A DNA stretch of 64,000 bases from Allofournierella sp. (GTDB taxonomy: Bacteria > Bacillota > Clostridia > Oscillospirales > Ruminococcaceae), in NCBI GenBank assembly GCA_020025635.1, contig JAHHRU010000003.1:1-64000 (forward strand). The letters run 5' to 3'. The notes below the pieces were generated by a model that had not been told where the DNA came from, did not search any database, and worked only from the letters and a program-made list of their open reading frames with translations. Below, piece after piece: positions 24,851 to 33,218 of the stretch. Position 1 is the stretch's first letter. Every line of letters begins with the position of its first letter. The position numbers and the translations under genes are program-made.

Positions 24851-25501
24851 TCATCCCCATTCGACCGGATTTTCCTGCTGCTGCCAAAGCTCCACTGCTT
24901 CACGGGCGACCGAAAGTGAAAAACCTCTCCGGCTCAGGGCCGCCAGCACGTTTTCCCGCTTTCCGGCCCGCAGCTTTGCAGCATAGCTTTTGCACACCAG
25001 CCGCAGCGCCGCATCCACTTCCGGGTCCGGTCCGTCCCCTTCCGGCTGATACAGTTCTTCCATCACCTGCTCAATGGTGAGCCGGTCGATGCCTTTTTCT
25101 GCCAGATGGCGGCGCACCTGGCTGCGGGACTTATTGCGGGCCATCAGGTACTTTGCCCGATGGCGGGCAAAGACTTCATCATCCAAAAGGCCCAGCTCCA
25201 TCATGGCGGCAACCGCTGCGGCCGCAGTCTCATCCTCAAACTTGAGCCGAAGCTTATCATAAAGCTCGCCGGAGGCATGATCCCTCAAAGAAAGATACTG
25301 AAGGGCCTTATCCTTTGCACGGCGCAGCTCGGTGCGTCTGCGCAGCTCTTCCAGCCGGTCTGCGGATAAGGTATCCCCCACCCCGATATTCTCGGCAAAG
25401 TAGGTTTCCATATCCACACTGAACAGAAATTCCTCACCGCAAAACAGGGCCATGCGGCCCTGTTTCGTCTGTTCTACCCGGTCGATTCGGATCTCGTTCA
25501 C
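24851..25501 (-). CDS. recX: Regulatory protein RecX
   Basis: 216-residue, all-helical RecX-type modulator of RecA filaments. Tandem three-helix repeats are visible (ALQYLSLRDHASGELYDKL, ELGLLDDEVFARHRAKYLM, RRHLAEKGIDRLTIEQVME). The start is GTG at 25501, two bases after the recA stop, with its ribosome site inside the end of recA. The recA-recX pairing ensures coupled expression. Confidence 0.92.
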   Translation of the reverse strand: MNEIRIDRVEQTKQGRMALFCGEEFLFSVDMETYFAENIGVGDTLSADRLEELRRRTELRRAKDKALQYLSLRDHASGELYDKLRLKFEDETAAAAVAAMMELGLLDDEVFARHRAKYLMARNKSRSQVRRHLAEKGIDRLTIEQVMEELYQPEGDGPDPEVDAALRLVCKSYAAKLRAGKRENVLAALSRRGFSLSVAREAVELWQQQENPVEWG

Positions 25502-25503
25502 GA

Positions 25504-26664
25504 TCAGTCTTCCACCATGATGTCCAGATCGTCATCGGCTTTGGCTGCCTTGGCCGCATTTTCGGCCGCAGCGGGGGCCGCAGCGGTGGGAACGGTCACA
25601 ATGCCGCCCTTCACCGGCTTTTTGCCCGCAGCCAGCAGCTTGTCCGCATTGGCGCGCACGATGGCTTCGATCTCATCCATCAAAGCAGGATTTTCCCGCA
25701 GGAAGTTCTTTGCGTTGTCACGGCCCTGGCCCAGGCGGGTCTCGCCGTAGTTGAACCAGGCACCGCTCTTCTGCACAATGCCCAGCTTTACGCCCAGATC
25801 CAGGATCTCGCCCACCTTGCTGATGCCCTCGCCGAACATGATATCAAACTCCGCCTCACGGAAGGGCGGGGCCACCTTGTTTTTAACCACCTTGGCACGG
25901 GTGCGGTTGCCGATGAACTGGCCGGCAGAATCCTTCAGTCCCTCAATGCGGCGCACATCAATGCGGACGCTGGAATAGTATTTCAGTGCACGGCCGCCGG
26001 CAGTCACCTCGGGGTTTCCGTACACCACACCAACCTTTTCACGCAGCTGGTTGATGAAAATGGCCACCGTGTTGGTTTTGCCGATCACGCCGGTCAGCTT
26101 GCGCAGGGCCTGGCTCATCAAACGAGCCTGCAGGCCCACATGGGAATCGCCCATTTCGCCTTCGATTTCGGCACGGGGCACCATAGCGGCCACCGAGTCG
26201 ATGACAATGGCGTCAATGGCGCCGCTTCGCACCAGGGCTTCGCAGATTTCCAGCGCCTGCTCGCCGGTATCCGGCTGGCTCACCAGAAGGCTGTCGATAT
26301 CCACGCCCAGGGCCCGGGCATACACCGGGTCCAGAGCGTGCTCAACGTCGATGAAAGCGACCTCGCCGCCAGCCTTCTGCGCTTCTGCCAGAACATGCAG
26401 GGCCAGGGTGGTTTTACCGCTGGATTCCGGGCCGTACACCTCAACCACACGGCCGCGGGGCACACCGCCCACACCCAGGGCAATATCCAGCGACAGACTG
26501 CCGGTGCTGATCGCATCCACCTGCATGTCCACGTTGGCACCCAGCTTCATGACCGCACCTTTGCCGAACTGCTTTTCGATCTGAGCAAGGGCGGTCTCCA
26601 GGGCCGCCTTTTTGTCGCCGGCCGCTTTCCGCTCCGGCGAAGCCATGGTCTTCTTTTCTGCCAT
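25504..26664 (-). CDS. recA: Recombinase RecA
   Basis: 386-residue DNA-dependent ATPase for homologous recombination and SOS induction. It has Walker A GPESSGKTT near residues 78-86, Walker B IDAIVIDSVAAM, the L1/L2 region (MGDSHVGLQARLMSQALRKLTG) and an acidic C-terminus (DDDLDIMVED). An Ala-rich stretch precedes the acidic tail. ATG at 26664 is preferred; a GTG three codons earlier is too close to the AAGGAG site. The leader contains a small CCGGCGC/GTGCCGG hairpin (26700-26717). Confidence 0.97.
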   Translation of the reverse strand: MAEKKTMASPERKAAGDKKAALETALAQIEKQFGKGAVMKLGANVDMQVDAISTGSLSLDIALGVGGVPRGRVVEVYGPESSGKTTLALHVLAEAQKAGGEVAFIDVEHALDPVYARALGVDIDSLLVSQPDTGEQALEICEALVRSGAIDAIVIDSVAAMVPRAEIEGEMGDSHVGLQARLMSQALRKLTGVIGKTNTVAIFINQLREKVGVVYGNPEVTAGGRALKYYSSVRIDVRRIEGLKDSAGQFIGNRTRAKVVKNKVAPPFREAEFDIMFGEGISKVGEILDLGVKLGIVQKSGAWFNYGETRLGQGRDNAKNFLRENPALMDEIEAIVRANADKLLAAGKKPVKGGIVTVPTAAAPAAAENAAKAAKADDDLDIMVED

Positions 26665-26744
26665 ATCCTGCACTTCTCCTTATCGTTCAGGCGGCTTTTC
26701 CGGCGCATTTGTGCCGGCTGCCTTTCCTGTATTCATCAGTTTTT

Positions 26745-26789
26745 ATTATACACGATGTTTCGCATTTTTACAACCATTAGTTGTAAAAA
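26745..26789 (-). promoter_or_regulatory. recA promoter overlapping a palindrome
   Basis: Minus-strand -35 TTGTAA (26768-26773), 17-base spacer, -10 TATAAT (26745-26750). The -35 lies inside a perfect 10-bp inverted repeat with a 5-base centre (TTTTTACAAC/GTTGTAAAAA, 26765-26789). This is positioned like a repressor operator but does not match the GAAC-N4-GTTC LexA box of Firmicutes. Confidence 0.55.
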
Positions 26790-26806
26790 TCTTGGATCAT
26801 TTTTCT

Positions 26807-27640
26807 TTACGGTTTTTTCGCCCACACGGCCCGGTCATTGCCGCCCAGGTCTTTGCAGCCGCCGACCTCAGTCCAGCCGGTCCCGCGCAGGATGCTTTCC
26901 ACAGCGCTGCGCTGCTGCCAGCCGATTTCAAACACCAGCCAGCCGCCGGAGCAAAGAGCCCTTTGATACTGCCCTGCAATGTGGCGGTAAAAATCCAGGC
27001 CGTCGCTTCCGCCATCCAGCGCCATGGCCGGCTCAAAAGCCACCTCCGGCTGGAGCTGCTGCATTTCTTCCCCGGTGAGATAGGGTGGATTGGATACGAT
27101 CAGATCGAAGGCATCCTCTTCCAGCGTTTTCTGGTACTGAAAAACATCCCCCAGCACCGGCTGCACTGCCTTATTGAGCGCACAGTTGCGGGTGAGATAC
27201 CGATACGCCTCCGGGCTTTTTTCCACGCAGATCACCTGGGCTTTGGGCAGCATCCGGCCGAGCCCCAGGCCCAGCGCACCGCTTCCGGCACAAAGATCCA
27301 GAATTTTTGGGGCTGGTTTTCCGCTCATCCTTTGGGCCGCCGCTTCGCATACGATCTCGGTATCGGCACGGGGCACCAGAACGCCGGGGCCTACTTCCAG
27401 CTCCAAATCCAGAAACGGCCACCGGCCCGCAATATACTGAATGGGCCGATGCTCCATCCGCTGGCGGGTCCATTCCGAAAGCAGTTCCTGTTCCGTTTGA
27501 GAAAGGGGGTCATCTCTCCAGCGCCAGCCGTTTCCTGCTGCAAGTTCCATCAGCAGGTTCGCATCCGCCCGGGCATCTTCGGTGCCTGCCTTTTGCAGGG
27601 CATCCCAAATCTGCTTCCAGGCTTCCCGGCAGGTCACCAT
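26807..27640 (-). CDS. prmC: Peptide chain release factor N5-glutamine methyltransferase
   Basis: 277-residue SAM-dependent methyltransferase that modifies the GGQ glutamine of release factors. An N-terminal helical domain is followed by the Rossmann methyltransferase domain with the SAM loop (LDLCAGSGALGLGLG) and the catalytic N-P-P-Y motif (LIVSNPPYL). The ATG overlaps the stop of the upstream DUF1385 gene by seven bases (ATGGTGA), indicating translational coupling. Confidence 0.94.
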   Translation of the reverse strand: MVTCREAWKQIWDALQKAGTEDARADANLLMELAAGNGWRWRDDPLSQTEQELLSEWTRQRMEHRPIQYIAGRWPFLDLELEVGPGVLVPRADTEIVCEAAAQRMSGKPAPKILDLCAGSGALGLGLGRMLPKAQVICVEKSPEAYRYLTRNCALNKAVQPVLGDVFQYQKTLEEDAFDLIVSNPPYLTGEEMQQLQPEVAFEPAMALDGGSDGLDFYRHIAGQYQRALCSGGWLVFEIGWQQRSAVESILRGTGWTEVGGCKDLGGNDRAVWAKKP

Positions 27641-28566
27641 TGGGCATCCTCCGGTTTTTCCGGCAGCACCGGCTTCACGGCGGCAATGGCCACCTCGATC
27701 ATGGAATCATCCGGCTCAAAGGTGGTCAGGCGCTGCATCCACAGGCCGGGTGCGCTGATGATGCGGGTGAGCCAGTTGTCATACCGGCCGGCCAGCTTGA
27801 TCAGCTCGTAGCTGATGCCCATCAATACCGGCAGCATCAAAATTTTAAGCAGCACCCGCAGGCCGGTGTTGTGCCAGGGCAGAACACTGAACAGCACGAT
27901 GCTGATGATCAGCACCAAAATCAAAAAGCTGGTGCCGCAGCGGGGATGGAACCGCTTGTGATGGCGCACGTTCTCCACCGTCAGTTCTTCACCGGCTTCA
28001 TAGCAGGCGATGGTCTTATGTTCCGCACCGTGGTACTCAAATACCCGGTGCACATCCTTGACCCGGGTGCAAAGGAACAGATAGCCGATGAAAAGCCCCA
28101 GCTTCACAAGGCCTTCCAGCACCACCTTGAAGCCGCCCAGCGGCAGGAACTTGTCCACAATGCCCACAAGGGCAGTGGGCAGAATCATAAACAGCACCAG
28201 TGCCAAAAGGCCGCCGCAGACCGCCGCCAGGCTGAACATCAGGCTCTGCATTTTTGGGCTCATGTGATCTTCGATCCATTTGTCCACCTTGGATTCGGAA
28301 TCGACAAAATCCTCCCCCATGCTCACTTCGGCGGCATGCATCAGATAGCGGTAGCCCTGGATCAGGCTTTCGATCATATTGCAGGCTCCCCGCACAAAGG
28401 GTACCTTCTGCCACCAGTGGTGCTCCACCTTTTCCTCGGTAAGGTCGATGGAGCCATCCGGCTTGCGCACGGCCACGCAGATCTTTTCGGGGCCGCGCAT
28501 CATGATGCCTTCGATCAGAGCCTGTCCGCCCACGCTTGTTTTGAAACATTCGCTGCTTTTCTTCAT
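27634..28566 (-). CDS. DUF1385 domain-containing membrane protein (YqhQ family)
   Basis: 310-residue protein with the hallmark SVGGQALIEGIMMRGPEK at the N-terminus, EYHGAEHKTIACYE in the middle and about four membrane helices. The function of DUF1385 proteins is not established; in Firmicutes they are commonly linked to prmC and prfA. It overlaps prmC by seven bases and starts 12 bases after the histidine kinase gene, so it may be transcribed with the two-component system. ATG at 28566 follows TAAGGAG. Confidence 0.9.
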   Translation of the reverse strand: MKKSSECFKTSVGGQALIEGIMMRGPEKICVAVRKPDGSIDLTEEKVEHHWWQKVPFVRGACNMIESLIQGYRYLMHAAEVSMGEDFVDSESKVDKWIEDHMSPKMQSLMFSLAAVCGGLLALVLFMILPTALVGIVDKFLPLGGFKVVLEGLVKLGLFIGYLFLCTRVKDVHRVFEYHGAEHKTIACYEAGEELTVENVRHHKRFHPRCGTSFLILVLIISIVLFSVLPWHNTGLRVLLKILMLPVLMGISYELIKLAGRYDNWLTRIISAPGLWMQRLTTFEPDDSMIEVAIAAVKPVLPEKPEDAQW

Positions 28567-28578
28567 TCAGTGTTCTCC

Positions 28579-30057
28579 TTAAGGTTGCATTTTATCCATT
28601 TGCTCCGGCTGGCTGCCGCTTTCCGGCTCAAGGCCGGCCGCCGGATGTTGTGTATAAAGAGGCAGGCAGAGGGTCACTGTGGTTCCCTTGCCCAGCTCAC
28701 TGTCAATGTCCACCCATCCGTTCAGGGCGGTCATGATCTCATCCACCACCGCAAGGCCGATGCCGCTGCCGCGCACCGCGCCACGGCCCTTGAAGAATTT
28801 GAGCTTCACGTTTTCCAGATCTTCCGGAGCAATGCCCTGGCCCTGATCTGAAATTTTCACATAAACATTTTCGCCGCCCTGCAAAAGATCGATGCTGATC
28901 ACCCCGCCGGCGGGCGAATATTTGATGGCGTTGTCCAGCACATTCACAAACACCTGGCGCAGCCGGCCGGGGTCGGCCCACACGGGCAGGAGCACCTCCG
29001 GCTCCTCATAGTCCGCCTTTATCTGCTCCTGCTTCATCCGTGCTTCCATAAACAGCACCACATCGGTAAGTTCCGCCACAAGGTCCAGCTGGGCGCATTC
29101 CAGCGGCACGCCGCTTTGCAGCCGGGAAAAACTCAAAAGCTCTTCCACCATGCCATACAGGCGGTCGGCCTCCTGGCCGATGATCGCAAGGCCCTTGCGG
29201 TAGTTTTCATCCTCCGGGTCCCGCAGCTGGGCAATGGTTTCCACCCAGCCGCTGATGCTGGTAAGCGGTGTTCGCAGCTCATGACTCACCGAACTGATGA
29301 ACTCGTTCTGAAGCTTCTCGGTTTTGGAAAGCTCTTCAGCCATCTGGTTGATGGTGTTGCACAGCCGGCCGATCTCATCGTCGTAGGGCGCTTCGGGAAG
29401 CCGTGTTTTCAGGTTTCCCCGGGCGATGGCGGTGGCCGCCTCCTCGATCTGGCTCACCGGCTTCACGATGGAGCGCACAAAAAACAGTCCGCTCCAGATG
29501 CTGATGAGCAGAACGCACACCCCAACCCCCACTGCCAAAAGTGCCCGCTGCGCTATGGCCTTATCGATCAGGGTCAAGCTTGTCAGCATCCGCATGGCCG
29601 CCACATCTTCACTGGCATCCGGCACCAGCACTGTTACCGCCATGATGTGCTCCTGTTCGGCCGAAGTGAAAATGCCAGAAGCATAGCCGAAAGCGCTTTC
29701 CAGCGCATCCTTAAAATCCTCAGGCGGCTGTTCATAGCTCAGCCTGGCGCCGGAAGAGGTGGCCAGCGGCTGGCCAGCCGCATCCAGAAGCATCAGCTCG
29801 AATTTATCCTTTGCGTCAAACTGTTCCACTACCCGGAACAAAAGCCGGGAGCGGTTTGCCGCAGTCTGGCTTGGGTTCTGGCCGCCGGTCAGATTCAGCT
29901 GGCCGCTGATGCTGGACAGCCGGTTGAGCATTGCCTGCTGGGCACCTGTATAAAAGCCGGAACGACTCGAGTAAATAAACACACCCACCACCGAAGCCAC
30001 CAGGATGAATGTGATCAGCAGGCTGCCCCGCAGCCAGCGCTTTGTGATGCTGTTCAC
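28579..30057 (-). CDS. Sensor histidine kinase
   Basis: 492-residue membrane kinase. Two membrane helices (about 12-30 and 173-195) flank an extracellular sensor of about 140 residues. A HAMP linker follows (196-248), then HisKA with the phospho-acceptor in SSVSHELRTPL (H259) and a HATPase domain with N, G1 and G2 boxes (NVLDNAIKYS, DQGQGIAPEDL, GSGIGLAVV). The start is GTG at 30057 after AAGGAGGG. It pairs with the response regulator 37 bases upstream. The signal is unknown; the adjacent lipoprotein could help to sense it. Confidence 0.93.
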   Translation of the reverse strand: MNSITKRWLRGSLLITFILVASVVGVFIYSSRSGFYTGAQQAMLNRLSSISGQLNLTGGQNPSQTAANRSRLLFRVVEQFDAKDKFELMLLDAAGQPLATSSGARLSYEQPPEDFKDALESAFGYASGIFTSAEQEHIMAVTVLVPDASEDVAAMRMLTSLTLIDKAIAQRALLAVGVGVCVLLISIWSGLFFVRSIVKPVSQIEEAATAIARGNLKTRLPEAPYDDEIGRLCNTINQMAEELSKTEKLQNEFISSVSHELRTPLTSISGWVETIAQLRDPEDENYRKGLAIIGQEADRLYGMVEELLSFSRLQSGVPLECAQLDLVAELTDVVLFMEARMKQEQIKADYEEPEVLLPVWADPGRLRQVFVNVLDNAIKYSPAGGVISIDLLQGGENVYVKISDQGQGIAPEDLENVKLKFFKGRGAVRGSGIGLAVVDEIMTALNGWVDIDSELGKGTTVTLCLPLYTQHPAAGLEPESGSQPEQMDKMQP

Positions 30058-30094
30058 AGGGGGCAGCCCTCCTTTTTCTTTGCAGTTTTCCGTA

Positions 30095-30793
30095 TCAGCC
30101 GTTCCAGCGGTAGCCGTAGCCCCACACGGTCAGGATATGCTTCGGGCTGGACGGTTCATCCTCGATCTTCATGCGAAGGCGGCGGATGTTCACATCCACG
30201 ATCTTCACATCACCGTAGTAGTTGTCACCCCAGACCCCTTCCAGGATCTTTTCACGCACCAGAGCAGTGCCGGGGTTCTGGAAAAACAGCTCCATGATCT
30301 GGAACTCCACCTGGGTCAGATCGATGCTCTCTCCGTTTTTATAAAGCACACGGCTTTTCTGGTCCAGCACAAACTGGCCGCTGACAAGCCTGCTTTCCTC
30401 CACGGGCTTTTCCTGCCCGGCAGCGCGTCCCACACGGCGGCAGAGCGCATTCACCCGGGCCAGCAGCTCGGAAACGCTGAAAGGCTTTGTCATATAGTCA
30501 TCCGCACCGATGGACAGCCCCCGGATCTTATCCTGTTCCATGCTTTTTGCGCTCAGGATAATGATGCCGATGTCATTGTCATCCCGGCGAATGGTTTCGC
30601 AAAGCGAAAAGCCATTCATGCCCGGCAGCATCAGGTCCAGAATTGCCGCATCACAGCCGCTGCTCTGATCCAGCAGCTCAAGGCCCTTTTCTGCGGAACC
30701 TGCTGCCAGCACCTCATAACCGGCCATGCGCAGATTGAGCGCGATCAGGTCGCGAATGCTGTCTTCGTCTTCTACAACAAGGACTCTTCTCAT
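30095..30793 (-). CDS. OmpR/PhoB-family response regulator
   Basis: 232 residues: a receiver domain (1-118) with the acidic pocket EDED (8-11), phospho-acceptor D53 and K103, then a winged-helix DNA-binding domain (about 130-230) ending HILTVWGYGYRWNG. It regulates transcription after phosphorylation by the kinase encoded downstream. ATG at 30793 follows GGGGAGG. The lipoprotein gene lies 26 bases upstream in the same direction. Confidence 0.94.
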   Translation of the reverse strand: MRRVLVVEDEDSIRDLIALNLRMAGYEVLAAGSAEKGLELLDQSSGCDAAILDLMLPGMNGFSLCETIRRDDNDIGIIILSAKSMEQDKIRGLSIGADDYMTKPFSVSELLARVNALCRRVGRAAGQEKPVEESRLVSGQFVLDQKSRVLYKNGESIDLTQVEFQIMELFFQNPGTALVREKILEGVWGDNYYGDVKIVDVNIRRLRMKIEDEPSSPKHILTVWGYGYRWNG

Positions 30794-30819
30794 TGGTGAT
30801 CCTCCCCTGAAAAAAATTT

Positions 30820-32094
30820 TTACAGAACATAGAAACCGCCCACCAGCTCATTGGCCGTAACGCCTGAACCGGGTGCCACACGGGCCTGCACCTTCTGTGC
30901 GCCGATGTTTCCAAGCCGCACATAAGAGCTGCCCTGAACATGCGGTGCCACCACCCGAACGGTGATATACAGTTTTTCACCATCCAGGCTGCGCACCTGC
31001 CAGCTGTCCGGCTCATCGCCGCTCACGATCAGGATATTGCCCTTCATCTCACTGGGAAGCGCCAGGAAATAGCCGTATTCCAGATCGGCCACGCCAAACC
31101 GCTTTTCCTGCTCCTGCCTGCTTGTGAAATCCATCCAGGAGACGATGGTGAGCTTGTTCACCGTGAGGGCACCAACCCCCTCCGCTTCAGTCTGACAAGG
31201 GATCTCCACCCGACCGTCTCCGTCCAGATCGGCACTGTGCAGAATGGGCGAAAAGCGCTGTGTTGCGCTGAAAAGATCCGTCTCAGCAGGGGGCGTAAAA
31301 TTTTCCAGCTGCTGCTGGCTGCTGTCATAACGCAAAACCAGGCTGGCAAGGCCGGTTGCCGTCTGCCCGTCCAAAACAAGGAAGCGGCTGCCGTCCTCTC
31401 CCTTACTGGGATAAAGGCCGCTGCATTTTACAAATTCTTCCCGCAATGTGAGCTGCTGGGCAACATCGAACCGCCCCTCATGGGCAGTGAGCAGCTGCAG
31501 CTGCAAGGGAGCCGGCTGCTCTGGGCCGATCACGACCAGATCGCTCGATTTTGTACCGGACAGCGGATGCAGCTGATACTGGGAGTAGGGCTGTGTGAGC
31601 ACCTCGGAAAGGGTGCTGTCGTCATAGGCATACACAGCAAGATATTTTTCCCCAGAGCTTCCCGCATAGCCAACGATCAGCTGCCGGCCTTCTCCCTGCT
31701 GAAGCTCCGCCGTGGAAACGCTTTCCACAGCAGGCGCAAGCCCTTCCTTTTCCTGTGTGACAAACCACTCACCGGTGCTTTTCTGTTCCAGAATGGCCAT
31801 GTGCACATTCTGGCCCTTGGCCGCGCTCACATAGAACACCGCCGCATCCTGCCTGCCGTCCCCGTTAAAATCTTCCATGCGGAAAGGTGACACCGCTTCA
31901 CCGTCGATGGAGCGATTGGGATATTTCAGCTGGGGCGCTTCCCCCAGATAAGAAGTCAGGGCCTTCTGGACCTTCTGCAGCGAACCGCCGAACTGGGGGG
32001 CACGCAGCAGATCATCCACACCTGTGGGCTGATTGGAGCATCCGGCAAGCAGGCAGGCCGCCAAGGCTGCCGAAACGATCCTTTTGAATTTCAA
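30820..32094 (-). CDS. Lipoprotein with FG-GAP/VCBS-like segments
   Basis: 424-residue predicted lipoprotein. The signal peptide ends in the lipobox LLAGC (Cys about 19), so the protein should be anchored outside the membrane. Two Asp-rich calcium-loop-like segments, DFNGDGRQDAAVF (about 74-86) and DLDGDGRVEIP, resemble FG-GAP/VCBS beta-propeller repeats. The start is TTG at 32094 with AAGGTGGG upstream. It is the first gene of a lipoprotein-regulator-kinase operon and may act as an accessory sensor or be a target of that system. No enzymatic motif was seen. Confidence 0.8.
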   Translation of the reverse strand: MKFKRIVSAALAACLLAGCSNQPTGVDDLLRAPQFGGSLQKVQKALTSYLGEAPQLKYPNRSIDGEAVSPFRMEDFNGDGRQDAAVFYVSAAKGQNVHMAILEQKSTGEWFVTQEKEGLAPAVESVSTAELQQGEGRQLIVGYAGSSGEKYLAVYAYDDSTLSEVLTQPYSQYQLHPLSGTKSSDLVVIGPEQPAPLQLQLLTAHEGRFDVAQQLTLREEFVKCSGLYPSKGEDGSRFLVLDGQTATGLASLVLRYDSSQQQLENFTPPAETDLFSATQRFSPILHSADLDGDGRVEIPCQTEAEGVGALTVNKLTIVSWMDFTSRQEQEKRFGVADLEYGYFLALPSEMKGNILIVSGDEPDSWQVRSLDGEKLYITVRVVAPHVQGSSYVRLGNIGAQKVQARVAPGSGVTANELVGGFYVL

Positions 32095-32128
32095 ATGCCC
32101 ACCTTCTTTCTTACCCGCTTAATAAGTT

Positions 32129-32157
32129 ATTATAGCATAGCCGCTTTCCAATTCCAA
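32129..32157 (-). promoter_or_regulatory. Promoter of the lipoprotein/two-component operon
   Basis: Minus-strand -35 TTGGAA (32152-32157), 17-base spacer, -10 TATAAT (32129-32134), about 35 bases before the TTG start. Confidence 0.6.
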
Positions 32158-32191
32158 GCATAACGGCCTGCAAAATGCGCCTGCACGCAAA

Positions 32192-32227
32192 AGTGCCGCA
32201 GCCTCTCAAAAAAGAGGCTGCGGCACT
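32192..32227 (-). terminator. Terminator of deoC
   Basis: A perfect 15-bp stem (32192-32206 with 32213-32227) around a 6-base loop, followed on the minus strand by TTTTGC. Confidence 0.85.
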
Positions 32228-32255
32228 GAAAGCACAGAATATTTGGTTTTCTCCA

Positions 32256-32921
32256 TCAATATCCTTCGCCGGGAAGGCCGTTTATCAGTTTGACTGCACG
32301 GCTGGTGCCCAGGCGGTCGGCACCCAGCTCCACAAACTTTTCAATGTCTTCCACGGTGGAAATGCCGCCGGCTGCCTTGATCTTGCAGCGGCCGCGGCAG
32401 CAGCGGTTGAACAGCTCGATGTCCGCAAAGGTGGCACCTGCGGTGGAAAAGCCTGTGCTGGTTTTGATGAAGTCGGCACCCGCCTCACAAACCACATCGC
32501 ACATGGTTTCCTTCTCCGCATCGGTCAGCAGGCAGGTCTCGATGATGACCTTGAGCACATGATCGCCGATGGCCTTTTTGATCTGCACGATCTCGTCCCG
32601 CACAAAGTCCACATCGCCGCTCTTCAGCCGGCCGATGTTGATGACCATATCGATCTCCTCTGCGCCGTTCGCAATGGCAGTGCTTGCCTCGAACACCTTG
32701 GTTGCGGTATCGGTAGCACCCAAGGGGAAGCCGATCACGGTGCACACCGGAATGGCCCCCTTCATGTATTCAGCAGCCTGCTTCACAAAGCAGGGATTGA
32801 TGCAGACAGAAGCCGTGTGGTTTTCCATTGCCTCGTCGCAGATCTTCTTGATATCGTTCCAGGTAGACTGCGGCTTCAGAAGCGTGTGGTCTACCTTGGC
32901 CATGATCTCAGCTTTGTTCAT
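32256..32921 (-). CDS. deoC: Deoxyribose-phosphate aldolase
   Basis: 221-residue class I aldolase that cleaves 2-deoxyribose-5-phosphate to acetaldehyde and glyceraldehyde-3-phosphate. The Schiff-base Lys is in GADFIKTSTGFS (about 150-161), and the proton-relay Lys is in KIKAAGGIST. DHTLLKP opens the barrel, and EIDMVINIG carries the conserved Asp. It is full-length. The ATG overlaps the stop of a 49-codon membrane ORF (ATGA). Other deoxynucleoside salvage genes are not adjacent. Confidence 0.96.
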   Translation of the reverse strand: MNKAEIMAKVDHTLLKPQSTWNDIKKICDEAMENHTASVCINPCFVKQAAEYMKGAIPVCTVIGFPLGATDTATKVFEASTAIANGAEEIDMVINIGRLKSGDVDFVRDEIVQIKKAIGDHVLKVIIETCLLTDAEKETMCDVVCEAGADFIKTSTGFSTAGATFADIELFNRCCRGRCKIKAAGGISTVEDIEKFVELGADRLGTSRAVKLINGLPGEGY

Positions 32922-33067
32922 TTTTTTGCTTTACCTCCCAGCATACAGGTCTTGCACTGGCGGGACCGATGAAGACCAACAGCGCTGAAAACGATCGCGG
33001 TTACAGAAACAACTGTTCCCACAATTCCCAGGATAAGCCCGGTCAGACGAAATGCAAATCCTCTCAT
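32918..33067 (-). CDS. Small membrane protein with CxxC, upstream of deoC
   Basis: A 49-codon ORF starting ATG at 33067, preceded by CGGGAGG at eight bases. Its TGA overlaps the deoC ATG in an ATGA junction. The peptide begins MRGFAFRLTGLILG, has one hydrophobic helix (about 8-31), then a basic tail with Q-C-K-T-C (C38, C41) and a Lys-rich end. The ribosome site and coupled overlap suggest it is translated, perhaps also serving as a leader that couples translation of deoC. No family recognised. Confidence 0.6.
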   Translation of the reverse strand: MRGFAFRLTGLILGIVGTVVSVTAIVFSAVGLHRSRQCKTCMLGGKAKK

Positions 33068-33169
33068 TGCAATTACCTCCCGATTTTTTAAAATCCAAAC
33101 ATTTGCGCAGAGCGCTTTTGTTTTATAAGTATACCATACTCCGGCCTGCTGTGCACATTTTTTAATAAA

Positions 33170-33205
33170 AAAGCCGCACGAAAAGCTTCCTTCTCGTGCG
33201 GCTTT
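33170..33205 (-). terminator. Terminator of the ispH/rpsA transcript
   Basis: A 12-bp stem (AAAGCCGCACGA, 33170-33181, with complement 33194-33205). On the minus strand the 3' arm runs into TTTTTTATT. Confidence 0.85.
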
Positions 33206-33218
33206 CAGAAAAGCTTAA

